A stretch of 64,000 bases of DNA from Flaveria trinervia (GCA_025506515.1 CM046453.1:5533910-5597909); one strand, 5' to 3'; shown: positions 1 through 11,352, numbered from the stretch's first letter. The notes: generated by a model from the letters alone, not told the origin. A program made the numbers and translations.

Positions 1-290
1 ATTTTACTTTAACTACTTAGACTAAGGATCATTAGTCAACATTACATTATATTTTCTTATTTTTAAGACAATGTTACAATGTCGTATGAACATATGTGTT
101 ATTTTAAATTCCATCAGACATAGGCACAAATAAAAAACCCAGGGTCCTAGGGCGAGTTGTTCCCGTCATCGAGGCCATTTTTCAAAGCATTTCCCAAAAT
201 CCACTTCGTCTCCCCTTAGGACAAGGGAAAATCACTTGAGTGAGCATTTGATCACATAAAAAATTAATAAATGAACATATATTAGGACTA

Positions 291-531
291 TAAAAATAAC
301 AACATGAATAGAAAACCCGTCTATTATAAACAATTTGTATAAGAAACTATATGATCTCTTATTTGAAAATTAATTTTAAATTACGGACCGTAAAAATAAC
401 AACATGAGTAGAAAACACATCTATTATAAACAATTTGTATAAGAAACTATATGATCTTTTATTTGAAAATTAATTTTATTGTAAACAATTTGTATAAGAA
501 ACTATATGATCTTTTATTTGAAAATTAATTA
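291..531. repeat. Tandem repeat, about 100-bp unit, 2.5 copies
   Basis: Copy 1 is 291-390, copy 2 is 391-478 and a 3' part-copy is 479-531. They share TAAAAATAACAACATG and the AACAATTTGTATAAGAAACT core with few differences. The unit is AT-rich and codes for nothing visible. Confidence 0.85.
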
Positions 532-687
532 TAGTGTCGATAGTGTGAAAGATACACCGGAGACCACGCATGTTGGAGGCGAGCCTCTTATTTATTATTT
601 TGCTTTGTATGTAATGAAGAATCCATGGTACATAAATTATTGATTTTATTTATGTAATATCATTTCAACATGTTACATGTGATTATT

Positions 688-787
688 AACAAAATAGTTC
701 ACTGATTTAATTAAACTGATTTAAGTCGGGTCGTATATTTACCGTTCAAAAAAAATTTAAACAAAATAGTTCACTGATTTAATTAAA
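688..787 (+). repeat. Strongly 5'-truncated SINE-like insertion with 28-bp direct repeats
   Basis: An exact 28-bp direct repeat (688-715 and 760-787) flanks a 44-bp insert (716-759). The insert ends ACCGTTC followed by an A-run, the same tail as the full SINE at 34,805-34,916. The arrangement fits target-primed insertion of a 5'-truncated SINE. A plain tandem duplication is the alternative. Confidence 0.5.
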
Positions 788-1052
788 ACATACGTCATTT
801 TTTTGGATAATCAGTTCATTAAGCTTATAGAAAATTAAAGAAATAATTAGTATTGCATGATTTACAGATTTCATATTGTGGTTGATGATTTATACTATAA
901 ACAACGAAGTTCAAATACGCTTAGGTGACACTTTAACGTTAGGACAACCTAATATATAAGTATAAGAAGTATATTTACCGGAGGACTTAATATAAGGTTA
1001 GGAAGTGATAGATAAAAAAAATGTGGAACTTGAAATAACTCTTACGAGATGA

Positions 1053-1254
1053 TTGGTAGGCTCTTAATAATCATTAAAGACTATCTCTTAATGGTTTATA
1101 ACGTAATATTGAATTATTAAAATGTAACTCTAATACTGAATGGTTAAAAGAGATTATTAAAATTTAACCTCTTAACCATTAAACATTAGGGTTAGCTCTT
1201 AATCATTAAAATGCTATGACCTGTTAATTAATAATCATTAAAGACTACCAAACA
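1053..1254. mobile_element. MITE-like inverted-repeat element
   Basis: The left end (TTGGTAGGCTCTTAATAATC) is matched inverted at the right end (TTGGTAGTCTTTAATGATTA on the other strand), so the outer 25-30 bp form a terminal inverted repeat. The interior is AT-rich with repeated TTAATCATTA-type words. I could not settle a target-site duplication, so both ends are approximate. Confidence 0.45.
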
Positions 1255-1544
1255 ACCTTTTAATCTTACACGCATTGTAAACCATAAAAAGAAATAAGTC
1301 ATGATGAAAAAAATAGCAATGTTTTTAGAATCGAACAAGATAATGAAACGGTTGCTTTGACAGTTCATTACTTGGCCCGGATTTAAAAATCGTATGTCTT
1401 CATATATAAAAAAATATTGAAATAATTTATATGTATTTAGTTCAAAACAAAATATATAGATTTTGAGTAGAAATTTAATTTTGAAATCTGGTATGATCAT
1501 CCGGTCCGGTTAAACCGTTTACTGGTCCGACCTTTAGATCGAAG

Positions 1545-2126
1545 TAGAGGTGGCCAAAAAAACCGGTTCGGGAACCGGTTCGACCAAAAAAACGGGAACC
1601 GGTTTGAGGCCCAAACCGGTTTCAAACCGGGCCCGAACTGCTGGTTCTTGATCGGTTTAACATTTCCAAGTTTCAAACCGTTTCAAACCGAACCGGTTCC
1701 AAACCGGTTTTCAAACCGGTTCCAAACCGGTCCTCCAAACCGGTTTTCAAATATTTATGTTTAAATTGTTTAAATAATATAAATTGTTTTATATATGTTA
1801 TAAGATGTTATAAATTATTTAAATTATATAAATTCTTTTAAATTATATAAATTATATAAAATATTATAAATATTTATGTTTTAATTAAAAGTTTAAAATT
1901 TTGTTTGAATATAACAAAAAAAAACCGGTTTGGGCCGAATCGGTTTGGGCCCGAACCGGTTTTAAACCGACCCAAACCGTTTGATAGGTTTGATTTTTAC
2001 GGTTTTAAAACCGGTTTGAACCCGAACCAGTTTGGGGCCAAACCGGTTTTGACCGACTTTGATCAAACCGGTTTCGGTTTGGGACCCGAACCGGTTTGGG
2101 CCCCCAAACCGGTTTGTACACCTCTA
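1545..2126. mobile_element. Non-autonomous hAT element with AACCGGTT-rich arms
   Basis: The element begins TAGAGGTG and ends CACCTCTA. It is flanked by an exact 8-bp target-site duplication, GATCGAAG, at 1,537-1,544 and 2,127-2,134. Short inverted ends plus an 8-bp duplication are the hallmark of hAT transposons. Both arms (about 1,560-1,745 and 1,922-2,115) are packed with AACCGGTT-like words around an AT-rich core. No transposase is present; the 102-residue ORF at 1,905-2,213 is a by-product of the arm repeats. Confidence 0.9.
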
Positions 2127-2332
2127 GATCGAAGACATTCATCCCGGCTTAAACTAGAAATGTGTATATATTTGGCTAAAAGTGGACTTTCTAGAACGAT
2201 GCGGCCACAATAAAATTAACAAAAGATAAGACAGAAAAAAACGATAATAAGAGAGCAAAGCGAAGAATAATTTACATGACATAGAGAGCATGTTTACAGA
2301 TGCAAAGAATAATACGGCACATGAAAGATTAA

Positions 2333-3116
2333 GGTAGTGTTTGTTTCTTGAAAAAACCTTTTTTTTTTATTTGCGTGCACGTAAACGCGGGAAGAAGTTT
2401 TGAGTGCTCAGACTGTTTGATTTTTGGAATACGTTTCATTAAATAACATTTTTCTGACGGCTACGTGGAGAAGACATGAACCTAACATTTCTAAGGTCTT
2501 CTAACCTTTTCTCAAGTTTTCAATACATTCTCACCTCCCCCCATCTGGTCGCCCCACCTCCTCCACCTGCCGGACCACCGCCCCCCACCTCCCCCACCAC
2601 TCGGACCACCGCTACACCTACCCCACCACCCGGACCACCGCTACCCCTCCCCCACCTACGACCCCCTCCCCCTCCCCCCACCTGCGCTGGTCGGCCGCCT
2701 CCCCCTCCCCTCACTTGCGCCCGCGGCCACCGGCCGCCTCCCCCATCATGTGCCCGTCGGCCGCCTCCCCCATCATGCGTCCGTTGGTCGTCTCCTCCTC
2801 CCCCCACATGCACCCGCCAGCCACCTCCCCCTCTTGAGCCTGCCGCCCGCCTCCTCCCCCACTTGCGTCTGTCGGCAGCCTCCCCCTCCCCTCGCCTGCG
2901 CCCGCCGGCCCTCCTTCCCCAAGAATCCGTTGGTTGTAAAATTGTTTTATGACTTTGCAGATGTTAACAACAAACAATCTTTTTTTTGCAGACTGCAGAC
3001 ATTTGCCCCACCTCTTATGCTGCAGATGTCTGCAGATGTGGTCCGCAGATCGCAAATGTCTTCAGATGTGTTCCGCAGATCGCAGATGTATTCCTGCAGA
3101 AAAAACAAACAACACC
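2333..3116. mobile_element. Non-autonomous PIF/Harbinger-like element with a pyrimidine-rich core
   Basis: The ends are related inverted repeats (GGTAGTGTTTGTTTCTTG at the left; GGTGTTGTTTGTTTTTTC read inward from the right). TAA is duplicated at 2,330-2,332 and 3,117-3,119, as PIF/Harbinger elements do. The core (about 2,530-2,930) is strongly C/T-rich on the plus strand and yields a proline-rich 158-residue ORF, which I regard as low-complexity noise. Near the right end GCAGATGT/CCGCAGATCG words recur five or six times. No transposase. Confidence 0.8.
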
Positions 3117-3119
3117 TAA

Positions 3120-4024
3120 AAGAAGCTAAAGCTAAAGTGAGAAGATTAGTACATAATCCTTCATAAGAATCTATAAAACTAAAGTATGTGTCGTTATCAT
3201 TCAATAAACCAACAAAAACACTACATATAATACAAGTGACAAACAATTTTTTTCAGGGTAAGCAATAATTTTAATTGTACGTTCATCTTCTAGCTGACTT
3301 ATATTTTTAATACAAACATAACACCCCATACTTAACATGATATACACGTCTATTATGATTTGGTAATATTAACATGATATACACGTCTATTATGATTTGG
3401 TAATATGGTTCAACTACCATATAGGCATATAACTATCCAAAAAAAATTTATGGTAATCATAAACATGCATGAGATTGATTGGTTCATAAACATTATTTAT
3501 TTATATAATATAGCTATTTGCTAAAGGTCATAAACCTTATTAATAAACTTTATTAACATGTATGTGGTGGGCTTTTGATTTAAGTACTTGTTCTTAGATT
3601 AATTATTTAATTTTATTTGTAGCAAAGGTTTAATCACAATTAGAATAAAAACACTCTGAATCAATAAAAAACACATGTATAAACTGTAACCGAGTACAAA
3701 TGATAAAACAATAAAAGTGCACTGTTTGATACAATCTCTATGCTATATATTATCTAATAAATATCTCAAAAAGTTAAAAATACAAACAGGATTGCATTAG
3801 ATAAATACCAAATAAAATGATCCATCAAAATCTTTACTTGATCTTCTTCTATTGATCCTTGTCGGTAGCAATTAAACCAATGAAGAAAAAGAAATTCATC
3901 TGAAACACTCAATCATACCAATGATTTTTAGTTCATGTGAGGAATAAATGATATTCTAATTAAAATAAAAAAAAATGTTGAATTTAAGTGTCACTTTAAA
4001 TGCAACGTACGGGATAGTAACTTA
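3120..4024. other. Gene-free AT-rich stretch
   Basis: Apart from the 37-bp duplication I see no gene, RNA or bounded element here. Confidence 0.6.
3332..3405. repeat. Exact tandem duplication, 37-bp unit x2
   Basis: The unit beginning TTAACATGATATACACG occurs at 3,332-3,368 and again directly at 3,369-3,405 with no visible difference, so the duplication is young. Confidence 0.9.
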
Positions 4025-4845
4025 AAGCATTCATAATTCATTTTTTATTATCATCCATATAATTACATTAAAAATCATTATTTTTTAATCTTTTTTAATT
4101 AAATAATATTTTTATATATTTATCACTCCACTTACAACCACTTAAAGTATATTAAGGGTTATTGGATTTTAATAATCTCAACTTTCATTTATTAGTTGAG
4201 ATTAATTCCAACTCAGGAAAAATTTGCAACTCTTCTAACTTTGAGCTTATTTTCTTTGAACAATTCTTTACTAACTAAAAGTTAACGCTTGTTAGTTTTT
4301 TTTATAAAATGGGACTAACTTTGAGTCATTTTTAACTCTACCGTCGCCCAACCTCTATTAGGCTCTTTTTTCAATGTCTAGCATCAATTGTCACTTGAAA
4401 TCTACTTTTAACGAGTCAAGTGGTTTAAATAAAAAAATGAAAATTGACGGGTTTTAGGTTTGCAGAAGTTTTAAATTGACGGATCCGACAGTTGATTTAA
4501 ACTTTCTGCTTAGTGTTTTGGCCATATAAGTAGTTCACGTCATAAAAAAACTAACGATATTAACTCTCAGTTAGTAAAGGATCGTTATATGGAAATAAGC
4601 TCAAAGTTGGAAGTGTACGTAAATATTTACTGAGTTTGGATTAATCCCGACCAATATATAAAAGATGGGATTATTAAATCTAATAACCCATATATTAAAA
4701 ATATCATAGTGATTTAAAAAGTGTTTTATAAAATTACAAATGAATTGTATATATTTCCTATCATTTATCCACAACCAGTTATAATTACACCATATAATAT
4801 ATAAAATATACTCATATTAATTTAAGTAACAGACTTTTAATGCTT
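4025..4845. mobile_element. Tourist-like MITE (family M1) split by a MULE
   Basis: The left part (4,025-4,155) and right part (4,699-4,845) align, in order and in inverse orientation, with the complete M1 copy at 11,915-12,213: terminal AGCATTCA, then the ATATAATTAC, AAAAATCATTA and CACAACCA blocks. The MULE at 4,156-4,689 sits between them. The 3-bp duplication at the outer ends is degenerate (TTA / TAT), so the outer ends are good to a few bases only. Confidence 0.7.
4156..4689. mobile_element. Non-autonomous Mutator-like element (MULE) with long terminal inverted repeats
   Basis: The two ends are inverted repeats of about 120 bp beginning GGGTTATTGGATTT / GGGTTATTAGATTT and reaching into an ACTTTGAGCTTATTT block. 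It is flanked by 9-bp target repeats, GTATATTAA (4,147-4,155) and ATATATTAA (4,690-4,698), matching at 8 of 9 positions. Long inverted ends with 9-bp duplications define Mutator-like elements. The 300-bp middle codes for nothing I can recognise. Confidence 0.88.
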
Positions 4846-5169
4846 TATATATTTGTAACATTAATGTTACTCAATAAGATTGTTCCCAACACTACAACTC
4901 ATCATTCCCACAAACAGTCCTAATCAGCATGTCACATCAGCTTTCCATTCACTTTTACCCATCCTTCCCACAAATAATTTTTACCCCAACACTCTCCTTC
5001 CCACAAACACCTTTATTTTTTCACATCATATTTTCTTTATTAATTTACTTTAAATAGAGATATTTAAATTATTGTAAATATATTTAATTAAAATAAAATA
5101 AAAACAACAACGTAAAACAATAAAATAAAAACGACGATACAAAATTAATAGATATAAACAATAATAAAA

Positions 5170-6578
5170 CTACTCTCTAATCCCCCTATTTGCCCACAGA
5201 TGTTCTATTAAATCGTTCTGCAATGCATGGTGTGCGTCTTGGTTACGTAAGTTTCTAAATCTCTGTAGGTGTGTTTGAAATGATGATGGTGCCCCGTTAT
5301 TGTAACTTTCTGGCTCTGGTTCTTGCTCTTCACGCGACCAATTAGTTATAGAACCTCCTTCATCTTCTACAATCATATTATGTAATATAATACATGCATG
5401 CATTATATCACCTAATACCGGAAAGTTCGAGGATCTTGTTGGGGATCGTATCATTGCCCACCTAGCTTGAAGAACACCAAAGGCTCTTTCTACATCCTTT
5501 CTTGCAGACTCTTGACTCCTTTTGTACCACTTTATTTTCAGATTATTCTCCGGTGGATATGTAAAACTCTTTACAAGTGTTGCCCATTCTTGATAAATAC
5601 CATCTGCAAAAAATATCCTGTGGTGTAGTTATGCCCATTCACTGTAAAGTTACATTGTGATGCATTCCCCTCTAAGATTTGATTAAAAAATAGGGATTGA
5701 TTAAGCACATTGATATTGTTGTTTGATCCAGCTACTCCAAAGAATGCATGTCAAATCCAAAGGTCATGTGATGCAACCGCTTCTAACATAATGGTGGGAT
5801 GTCCATGATCACCACAAGTATATTGACATTTCCATGCAGTTGGACATTTTCTCCAACTCTAGTGCATACAACCAATGCTTCCAAGCATTCCAGAAAACCC
5901 ATGATGGGCTTCATGTTCAGCTACTAACCGGTCAACGTCATATTGGGTTGGTCTTTTTAAATACACAGATGAATAAATTTCCACGATAGACCTACAAAAC
6001 TTTTGTAGACATTCCATAGCAGTACTTTCACCAATGCGTAAGTATTCATCACATTGGTTAGTTGTTGTGCCATATGCCAATTGACGAATAACACTTGTGC
6101 ATTTTTGTCTTGGTGATAGACCCTTTCTACCTACAGCATCATATCTTTGTGTAAAATATTTCTAGTGTTCTGATTTACCTGGTTCAGATAAATCTGTAAC
6201 GATTCGATTAAAAAGACCAATGCGCATCCTGAACCGTCGTCTGAAAAAACTCTCATCGTACACCGGCTCTGGAGCAAAGTAATCATTCCACAATCGTGCG
6301 TCTCCATCCTTATGATCTCTATCTATCTCTTTGCGCTTCTTACGTTGTCGGGAAGAACTTCCCTCTTCTTCTTGGTCAAGCTCAAACAATTGATTAGCAA
6401 GCTCTTCGATATCATCGGAAATAAGATTTTGAAATTCTTGTGTAAGCATTTGAGGAATATTCATGGGTATTCTATCATCATTGATGCTCATTTTCAGAAT
6501 TTTGGATTCAAAGTATTCGTGTGGAAAATGAGTGAAGTGTTGTAGTGATTGTGAAAAACTCTCAAGTGAATACCACAT
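5170..6578 (-). pseudogene. PIF/Harbinger transposase (plant transposon protein family), inactivated
   Basis: Reading from 6,578 down, an N-terminal part ends in NRIVTDLSE. It is followed by the family blocks RIGESTAMECLQKFC, VYLKRPTQYDVDRL, FSGMLGSIGCMH, NNNINVL, WYKRSQESARKDVERAFGVLQ and HACIILHNMIVEDE. The frame is broken by TAG at 6,162-6,164 and 5,859-5,861 and TGA at 5,751-5,753, each standing where the family has Trp. A one-base loss in a T-run near 5,605 shifts the C-terminal part (5,170-5,454) to another frame. Two acidic residues normally in the catalytic triad are also changed: IDCMHW reads IGCMH and NNDINVL reads NNNINVL. The Glu of DVERAF is kept. This is a firm family call and a clear pseudogene. 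Confidence 0.93.
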
Positions 6579-6596
6579 ATTTATAATAGGTAAACT

Positions 6597-6713
6597 AGCC
6601 GTTATGAATAAAACAAAGAAAATTAGCCGTTATGAATAAAACAAAAAAACTAGCCGTTATGAATAAAACAAAAAAATATTGCCATTATGAAAAATAAAGT
6701 AGCCGTTATGAAT
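6597..6713. repeat. Short tandem repeats upstream of the transposase
   Basis: AGCCGTTATGAATAAAACAAA and close variants occur about five times, just upstream of the transposase start as read on the minus strand. Position inside the element suggests a terminal-region binding or promoter array, but that is inference. Confidence 0.7.
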
Positions 6714-7043
6714 GTAAAAAAGTATTTAAAATATTTTAATACTACAAATATTAAAAAAATTAAAATATTATACATTATTTAATTAACTCATTTTAAATTA
6801 TTATTTAATTAACTCTAACTAATTACTTTAATACTAGAAATATAAAAAAATAATATATATTTTTATTAATTAACTCATTTTAATTAAAATTTTATATTTA
6901 AATTATTATATTAATTAAAAGATTTTTAAATATTTTAATTAAAAACATTTTAATTTATTTATTTATCCCGGTAACCTCGCATCGCGGCCCTTGCGGCGGG
7001 CGGACTCCACATCGGCCACAGGCGCCCCGCGGGAACAGTCTAA

Positions 7044-7830
7044 TTACACATACATTTAACTGGATGCAAAATAATGTTTAAATTACTGTGTGGTAGGTGA
7101 ACATTGAATTGTGTAGTTGCTTTTTGAAACTGTTTTATTATTTATTTATTTATTATTATTGAAGAAATAATATTTAAGATATTATGTTGTTTTATAATTT
7201 TTAAAATATAACGTTTTATAAAACTCTAAATATGTTATTTTATTATTCTTATTTTTAGTTGCGTTTTATATAAATTTATTTGTCTGATTAGGTTTTTTTG
7301 TTTTTGTTTTTGATATATAGTATTTTGAGAATTATTAATTTATTTTCGAAGATAATATATAAGTGAAATATTCTTATGATTAAGGAAGTTATAATAAATA
7401 ATTAGAACAATAAAAGTTAGAATTTTAGATATATAATTATTTAAAATTATTAATAATAAATAGGAAAGAAAGAAGGGAAATAGAAATCTAGATTTTATTA
7501 GAAGTCAACTTGTGAATTGTGATAAGTAAATAACAAGATTACTCCTAAATGATGTTTTTTAAATAATTAAAACGATTATTGGGAACAACTGAACAAGAAA
7601 ATATATATTATAACTTTTTAAGATCTCCACTTTGTGTTTCCGGTGCAAGATTTGTTTCCATTTTCCTTTATATATCATCAACCTTTTTCGTTGGATAAGG
7701 CACTACTTTATTACCTTTGGTTTGTTCTTTTTCTTTCAGTCACTTCCTTTGAATTTTTATTTTTGATATATTTGTTATGGTTTATATGCTACAATTGTAT
7801 TATATTGAATCCAACTAAAAGAGATCTTAA
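7044..7830. other. Gene-free AT-rich stretch
   Basis: No coding sequence, RNA gene or bounded element seen. The 81-residue plus-strand ORF at 7,634-7,879 is hydrophobic by composition only and runs into the MITE at 7,834. Confidence 0.6.
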
Positions 7831-7833
7831 TAA

Positions 7834-8424
7834 GAACATTCATAATAGTTTTTTTTTAACTTTCTTAGTGAAGTCTTAAATTATATAAAATGGTTGTCAG
7901 TGTTTGTAAGCGGATAAAAAAAATGTTACTGTTTATCCGTAAATTTAAAAAACACTGTTCATCACTAATATTTTTTTAATATTTTTTAAGTGATTGTTAG
8001 TAGAGAAGAAAAAATAATAATAAAGATATAAAAAGTATACTTAATTGAAAACTAGAGAGAAAAGATAGTGATTTTTAGTGTAAATAAAGTATTCACAAAC
8101 TACTTTTTATCTTTCATCTCTATAATTACACTAAAAATCATTTTTTTTTTCTTTCTACCTTTCAATTAAATAATATTTTTTATACATTTCAATACATTTT
8201 CTCTTTTCTCTACTAACAACCACTGTCAACAAAAATTAAAAAAATTAATAGAGATGAATAGCATTGACCAAATATAAAGATTAAGAGTAACATATTCTAT
8301 ATTCTCCACTCACAATCACTTATAAACATTTTCTATAATATAAAAAACACAATCACAAATATAAAAATAATGGACTGTGAATGCTCTTAGAAGGATAAAG
8401 ATAAATAACTTGGTGTGAATGCTC
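7834..8424. mobile_element. Tourist-like MITE (M1) carrying a second M1 inside it
   Basis: The outer copy starts GAACATTCATAATAG and ends GTGTGAATGCTC. It is flanked by TAA at 7,831-7,833 and 8,425-8,427. Removing 8,088-8,386 restores a sequence that follows the complete M1 at 11,915-12,213 end to end. The resulting structure is also a long inverted repeat (about 7,900-8,085 against 8,100-8,290) because the two copies face each other. Confidence 0.85.
8088..8386. mobile_element. Nested M1 MITE
   Basis: It starts AGTATTCACAAACTAC and ends GGACTGTGAATGCTC, with TAA (8,085-8,087) and TTA (8,387-8,389) on its flanks. The length of 299 bp equals the single copy at 11,915-12,213. It is inserted near the right end of the outer M1. 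Confidence 0.82.
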
Positions 8425-8427
8425 TAA

Positions 8428-10835
8428 AAGTAACAAATATGCGGACCGTGGTCACTATAGGGATGATTGATGACAAAGTTTTAGGATATTAAGAGATTGT
8501 TTGACAATAATGTGTTTGAGCTATTAAGATGATTGACTGAATAAGAGATAAAATCTAAATTATTTTGTATTGTTTTGAAACTTACTTATTAAGAGGATCC
8601 ATTAACTACCAAGAGATGATTTTAGATGAACTAAACATGCTTTACATCTAAATGACTCAAAAGATAGTCTTTTAGTAAAATCATTAAAAAGATACCAAAC
8701 TGTTAGAAAACGTGTATCAATTTTAACATTTTAAACCATTGTAAATTAGCTCAGTTAACTATTTTAATTTAAATATAATATGTAATTGAGCGATAACGGT
8801 TTCTAGGATATATAATAAAATCATATTATATTAGGCTTAGAGTTTAATTTAATTGCATCTCTAGTTCATCAAATTTATATAGATAATCTTATTCCTAATC
8901 AAAGTTACAGGTTAAACGCGTATAAACAAGTAAATTTTGACCATAGAATGTTAAAGGATTATAGCTCAACGAACTTTTCACCGGAATTGTAACATGCGGG
9001 TTACAACAAATCCTCGCTAGTAAGCTTGTTCACGGTGTCCAGAAACAAACGTCACACGACTTTGTTTTGTGAGGACGGAGACGGACAACGGTTTCATGGT
9101 GGTGCTATAGATGAACAACACATGGAGGAGAGGGAGAGAGAGGCCAACAAGTTTTTTTTTCTAAAAAATAATAATTATGTCTCTACGGTTTATAATAACC
9201 TTATATCTATAATAATAATTACTACACTCTATTCAGATTCTTCTTTTAATAATAAACTTTTTTATTATCAACCCTGAAGTTTAATTAACTATTATTTAAA
9301 ACCTTAAAATATTAATTATTATTATTATTAATATTATAACAAATTCCATTTTATTATTGTTTCACAAATAATATTTCATAATTAATAATAACAGCAATCA
9401 ATTTTTAAATAATTATATTCGCATAAACATGAACTTACACCTTTAACATATAAATCGTTCAATCTTTATTTCGTTTACCAACGTGTAACTTTTATGTTCG
9501 TACCAACTTAGTTAACGTTGACTTTGACTTCAATTAGCAGACGGACATTCTATATCTAATACATCGTATACGTAACATATTTCTTTTGGTAGTTTTCAAA
9601 ACAAAGATTATATTATTTAAAAATATTTTGCATTAAAGGACATAGGTGAAATGATAAAATAAGAGTGTAAAAGGTGAAAGAGTGCTTTTAGCAAAACACA
9701 CAAAATAGTATAGAAAAGTAGTGAGTTTTATCTAAGCAGGGTTAAATTAATATACAAGTAATAAAGATGAGATTGTTTTAAACATAAGGTATAGCTATGT
9801 TAACAATTAATTAAATGTTTGGTTTTAGACTTTTAGTTACTTTCTAAGTGAAAAGAATGGGGGCCACGGCCCACGGTTCTATGATTTTTGCAAAGATGTT
9901 TTTTTGTTACCACAAAGCAACAAACATCAATAAGTTATAAGGTCATTGTGGATCAATAAAGTGTGGAAAACTCAATTATAGGTAGTTATAAAAGTTGATT
10001 GAAGCTGTCTTTAGATAAGTTAAACTTATTTAATTAATATAAAATATGAGATAATAGATTCTTAATTAGTATGTGTTACTAATGGTTATTTTCGTTCTTG
10101 TATGTCTCATTTTGTTACAATAACCGTTTTAACTATTCTAGATCAATCAAAATCATTATTTCTTTTGTTGGAATAACATCGTTACACATATATAAATATA
10201 TCTTTTTATGTATATGTGTAAATTTATAAATATAAAAAAGTTTATATTAAGTCACACTTACATATGTAAATATGAAACAATAGCTAAATTGATTTAGCTA
10301 ATTGTATTCATTTGAGAAAAGCAAGATAACACTATGATTATATAATTTTATAATAGTCATCTGGCTTGGTAGGTCGATGATAAAAGTAAATAAGTGTTTG
10401 TAGATTTAATTAAAGTTTCATATGTATAATTTAAGGGGCCTAAAAATGAGTTATTGTTGTTTAAGAATATATAATTTTATTTTGAATTGACTAAACTTAT
10501 ATATATTTACCATATTTATAATATCATTCTTAAATGACGGACTTCTTATAATATATCTTATTAGCCGTTAGAGCCATTACTACTATGCGACCATCTTTAG
10601 AATACAAAATGTCAAATTCTTCATGTCATTCAGATAATCATAAAGATGTAATATAAACTTAAAAGATGATGCCATTTAAATAAAAACTAAAAACTAAAAA
10701 AATGATCTTGTACATGTCTTGACAGGGGTAGTAGTAAACAAGATAACAATGACAAACTCTTATGAAAACTTTTATAACACACCAAACAAAACAAAGTTTA
10801 CATTAAGATAAGAGAAAACTTTATATAAAAGTAAT
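8428..10835. other. Gene-free AT-rich stretch
   Basis: No gene supported. 8,480-8,700 has weak inverted-repeat character (TTGTTTGAC at the left, TACCAAACTGTTAG at the right) and may be an old MITE. 9,300-9,400 is an ATT/AAT-rich run. The 83-residue ORF at 9,026-9,277 shows no domain. Confidence 0.55.
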
Positions 10836-11352
10836 TAAGTTTTAAAAGTGTTCCAATCAGATTACTCATTTTATTAACTGTTTCAATCAGGTCATTTAAC
10901 TTTGGTTTGATATTTTAATCTTATGTAGTTAACTTGATTAGTAGGTAATTGTTTTTCAAACCATTTCCCTCCACCCGCACTGTCAACCACCCTTCTCCTC
11001 CACAGTTCCTTCTTCGAACACCCTCTCCCTCCACCTTTGACCACCTCCGACCACACTATCACTATCGTCCCCCCACCATCGCCGCCCCAAACATCTGTGA
11101 CCCACTCAAATTCCCGCCTCATCATCTGCAACCCACCCAAAACCGCCCCATTACCTTCGACTCCATCACTTGTGACCCCTCCATCTCTGCCCCATCATCT
11201 TCAACCACCATCACCCACCCAAACTTAAATTTTTTAAGTTCTTTACCTGCTATTCAGGTTAAATACATACAATTAAAACATCAAAATAAACTTTAGTGAA
11301 CTGATTGGAACAAAAAAAATTATAAGTGACCTAATTAAAATAATTTTAAAAT
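10836..11352. mobile_element. Fold-back element with long inverted arms and pyrimidine-rich core
   Basis: The left arm (about 10,836-10,940, with TGTTCCAATCAG and TTTCAATCAGGTCA) matches, inverted, the right arm (about 11,250-11,352, with CTGATTGGAACA and AAGTGACCTAATTA) over roughly 100 bp with many differences. Between the arms, 10,965-11,225 is C/T-rich on the plus strand and produces proline- and threonine-rich ORFs on both strands with no domain. The ends lack a clear target duplication, so the class is open. Confidence 0.6.

Larger units (their letters stand above)
1..1536. other. Gene-free AT-rich stretch
   Basis: Apart from the tandem repeat, the SINE-like remnant and a MITE-like palindrome listed separately, I see no coding region. 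The 90-residue minus-strand ORF at 1,228-1,500 has no recognisable domain. A GC-richer patch at 135-240 resembles nothing I can name. Confidence 0.6.
4878..7040 (-). mobile_element. PIF/Harbinger transposon, complete ends, dead transposase
   Basis: The ends are GATTGTTCCC (left) and GGGAACAGTC (right), imperfect inverted repeats, with TAA duplicated at 4,875-4,877 and 7,041-7,043. The inside holds a minus-strand Harbinger transposase pseudogene (5,170-6,578). I see no second ORF of the MYB/SANT-like kind that autonomous plant Harbinger elements usually carry. The last 75 bases (6,966-7,040) are strikingly GC-rich in an AT-rich background. The element cannot move by its own enzyme. Confidence 0.9.

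Noticed and set aside
1905..2213. 102-residue ORF with repeated N/F/G/P words
   Set aside because: Translation of the AACCGGTT arm array of the hAT element; it crosses the element border.
2476..2952. Proline-rich 158-residue ORF, and antisense Gly-rich ORFs
   Set aside because: Low-complexity C/T-rich core of a non-autonomous PIF/Harbinger-like element; no homology signal and no gene context.
9841..9900. GC-rich patch GGGGGCCACGGCCCACGG as a regulatory site
   Set aside because: Single, with no nearby gene and no repeat or element border.
10949..11296. Pro/Thr/Ser-rich ORF
   Set aside because: Same kind of pyrimidine-rich filler inside a fold-back element.
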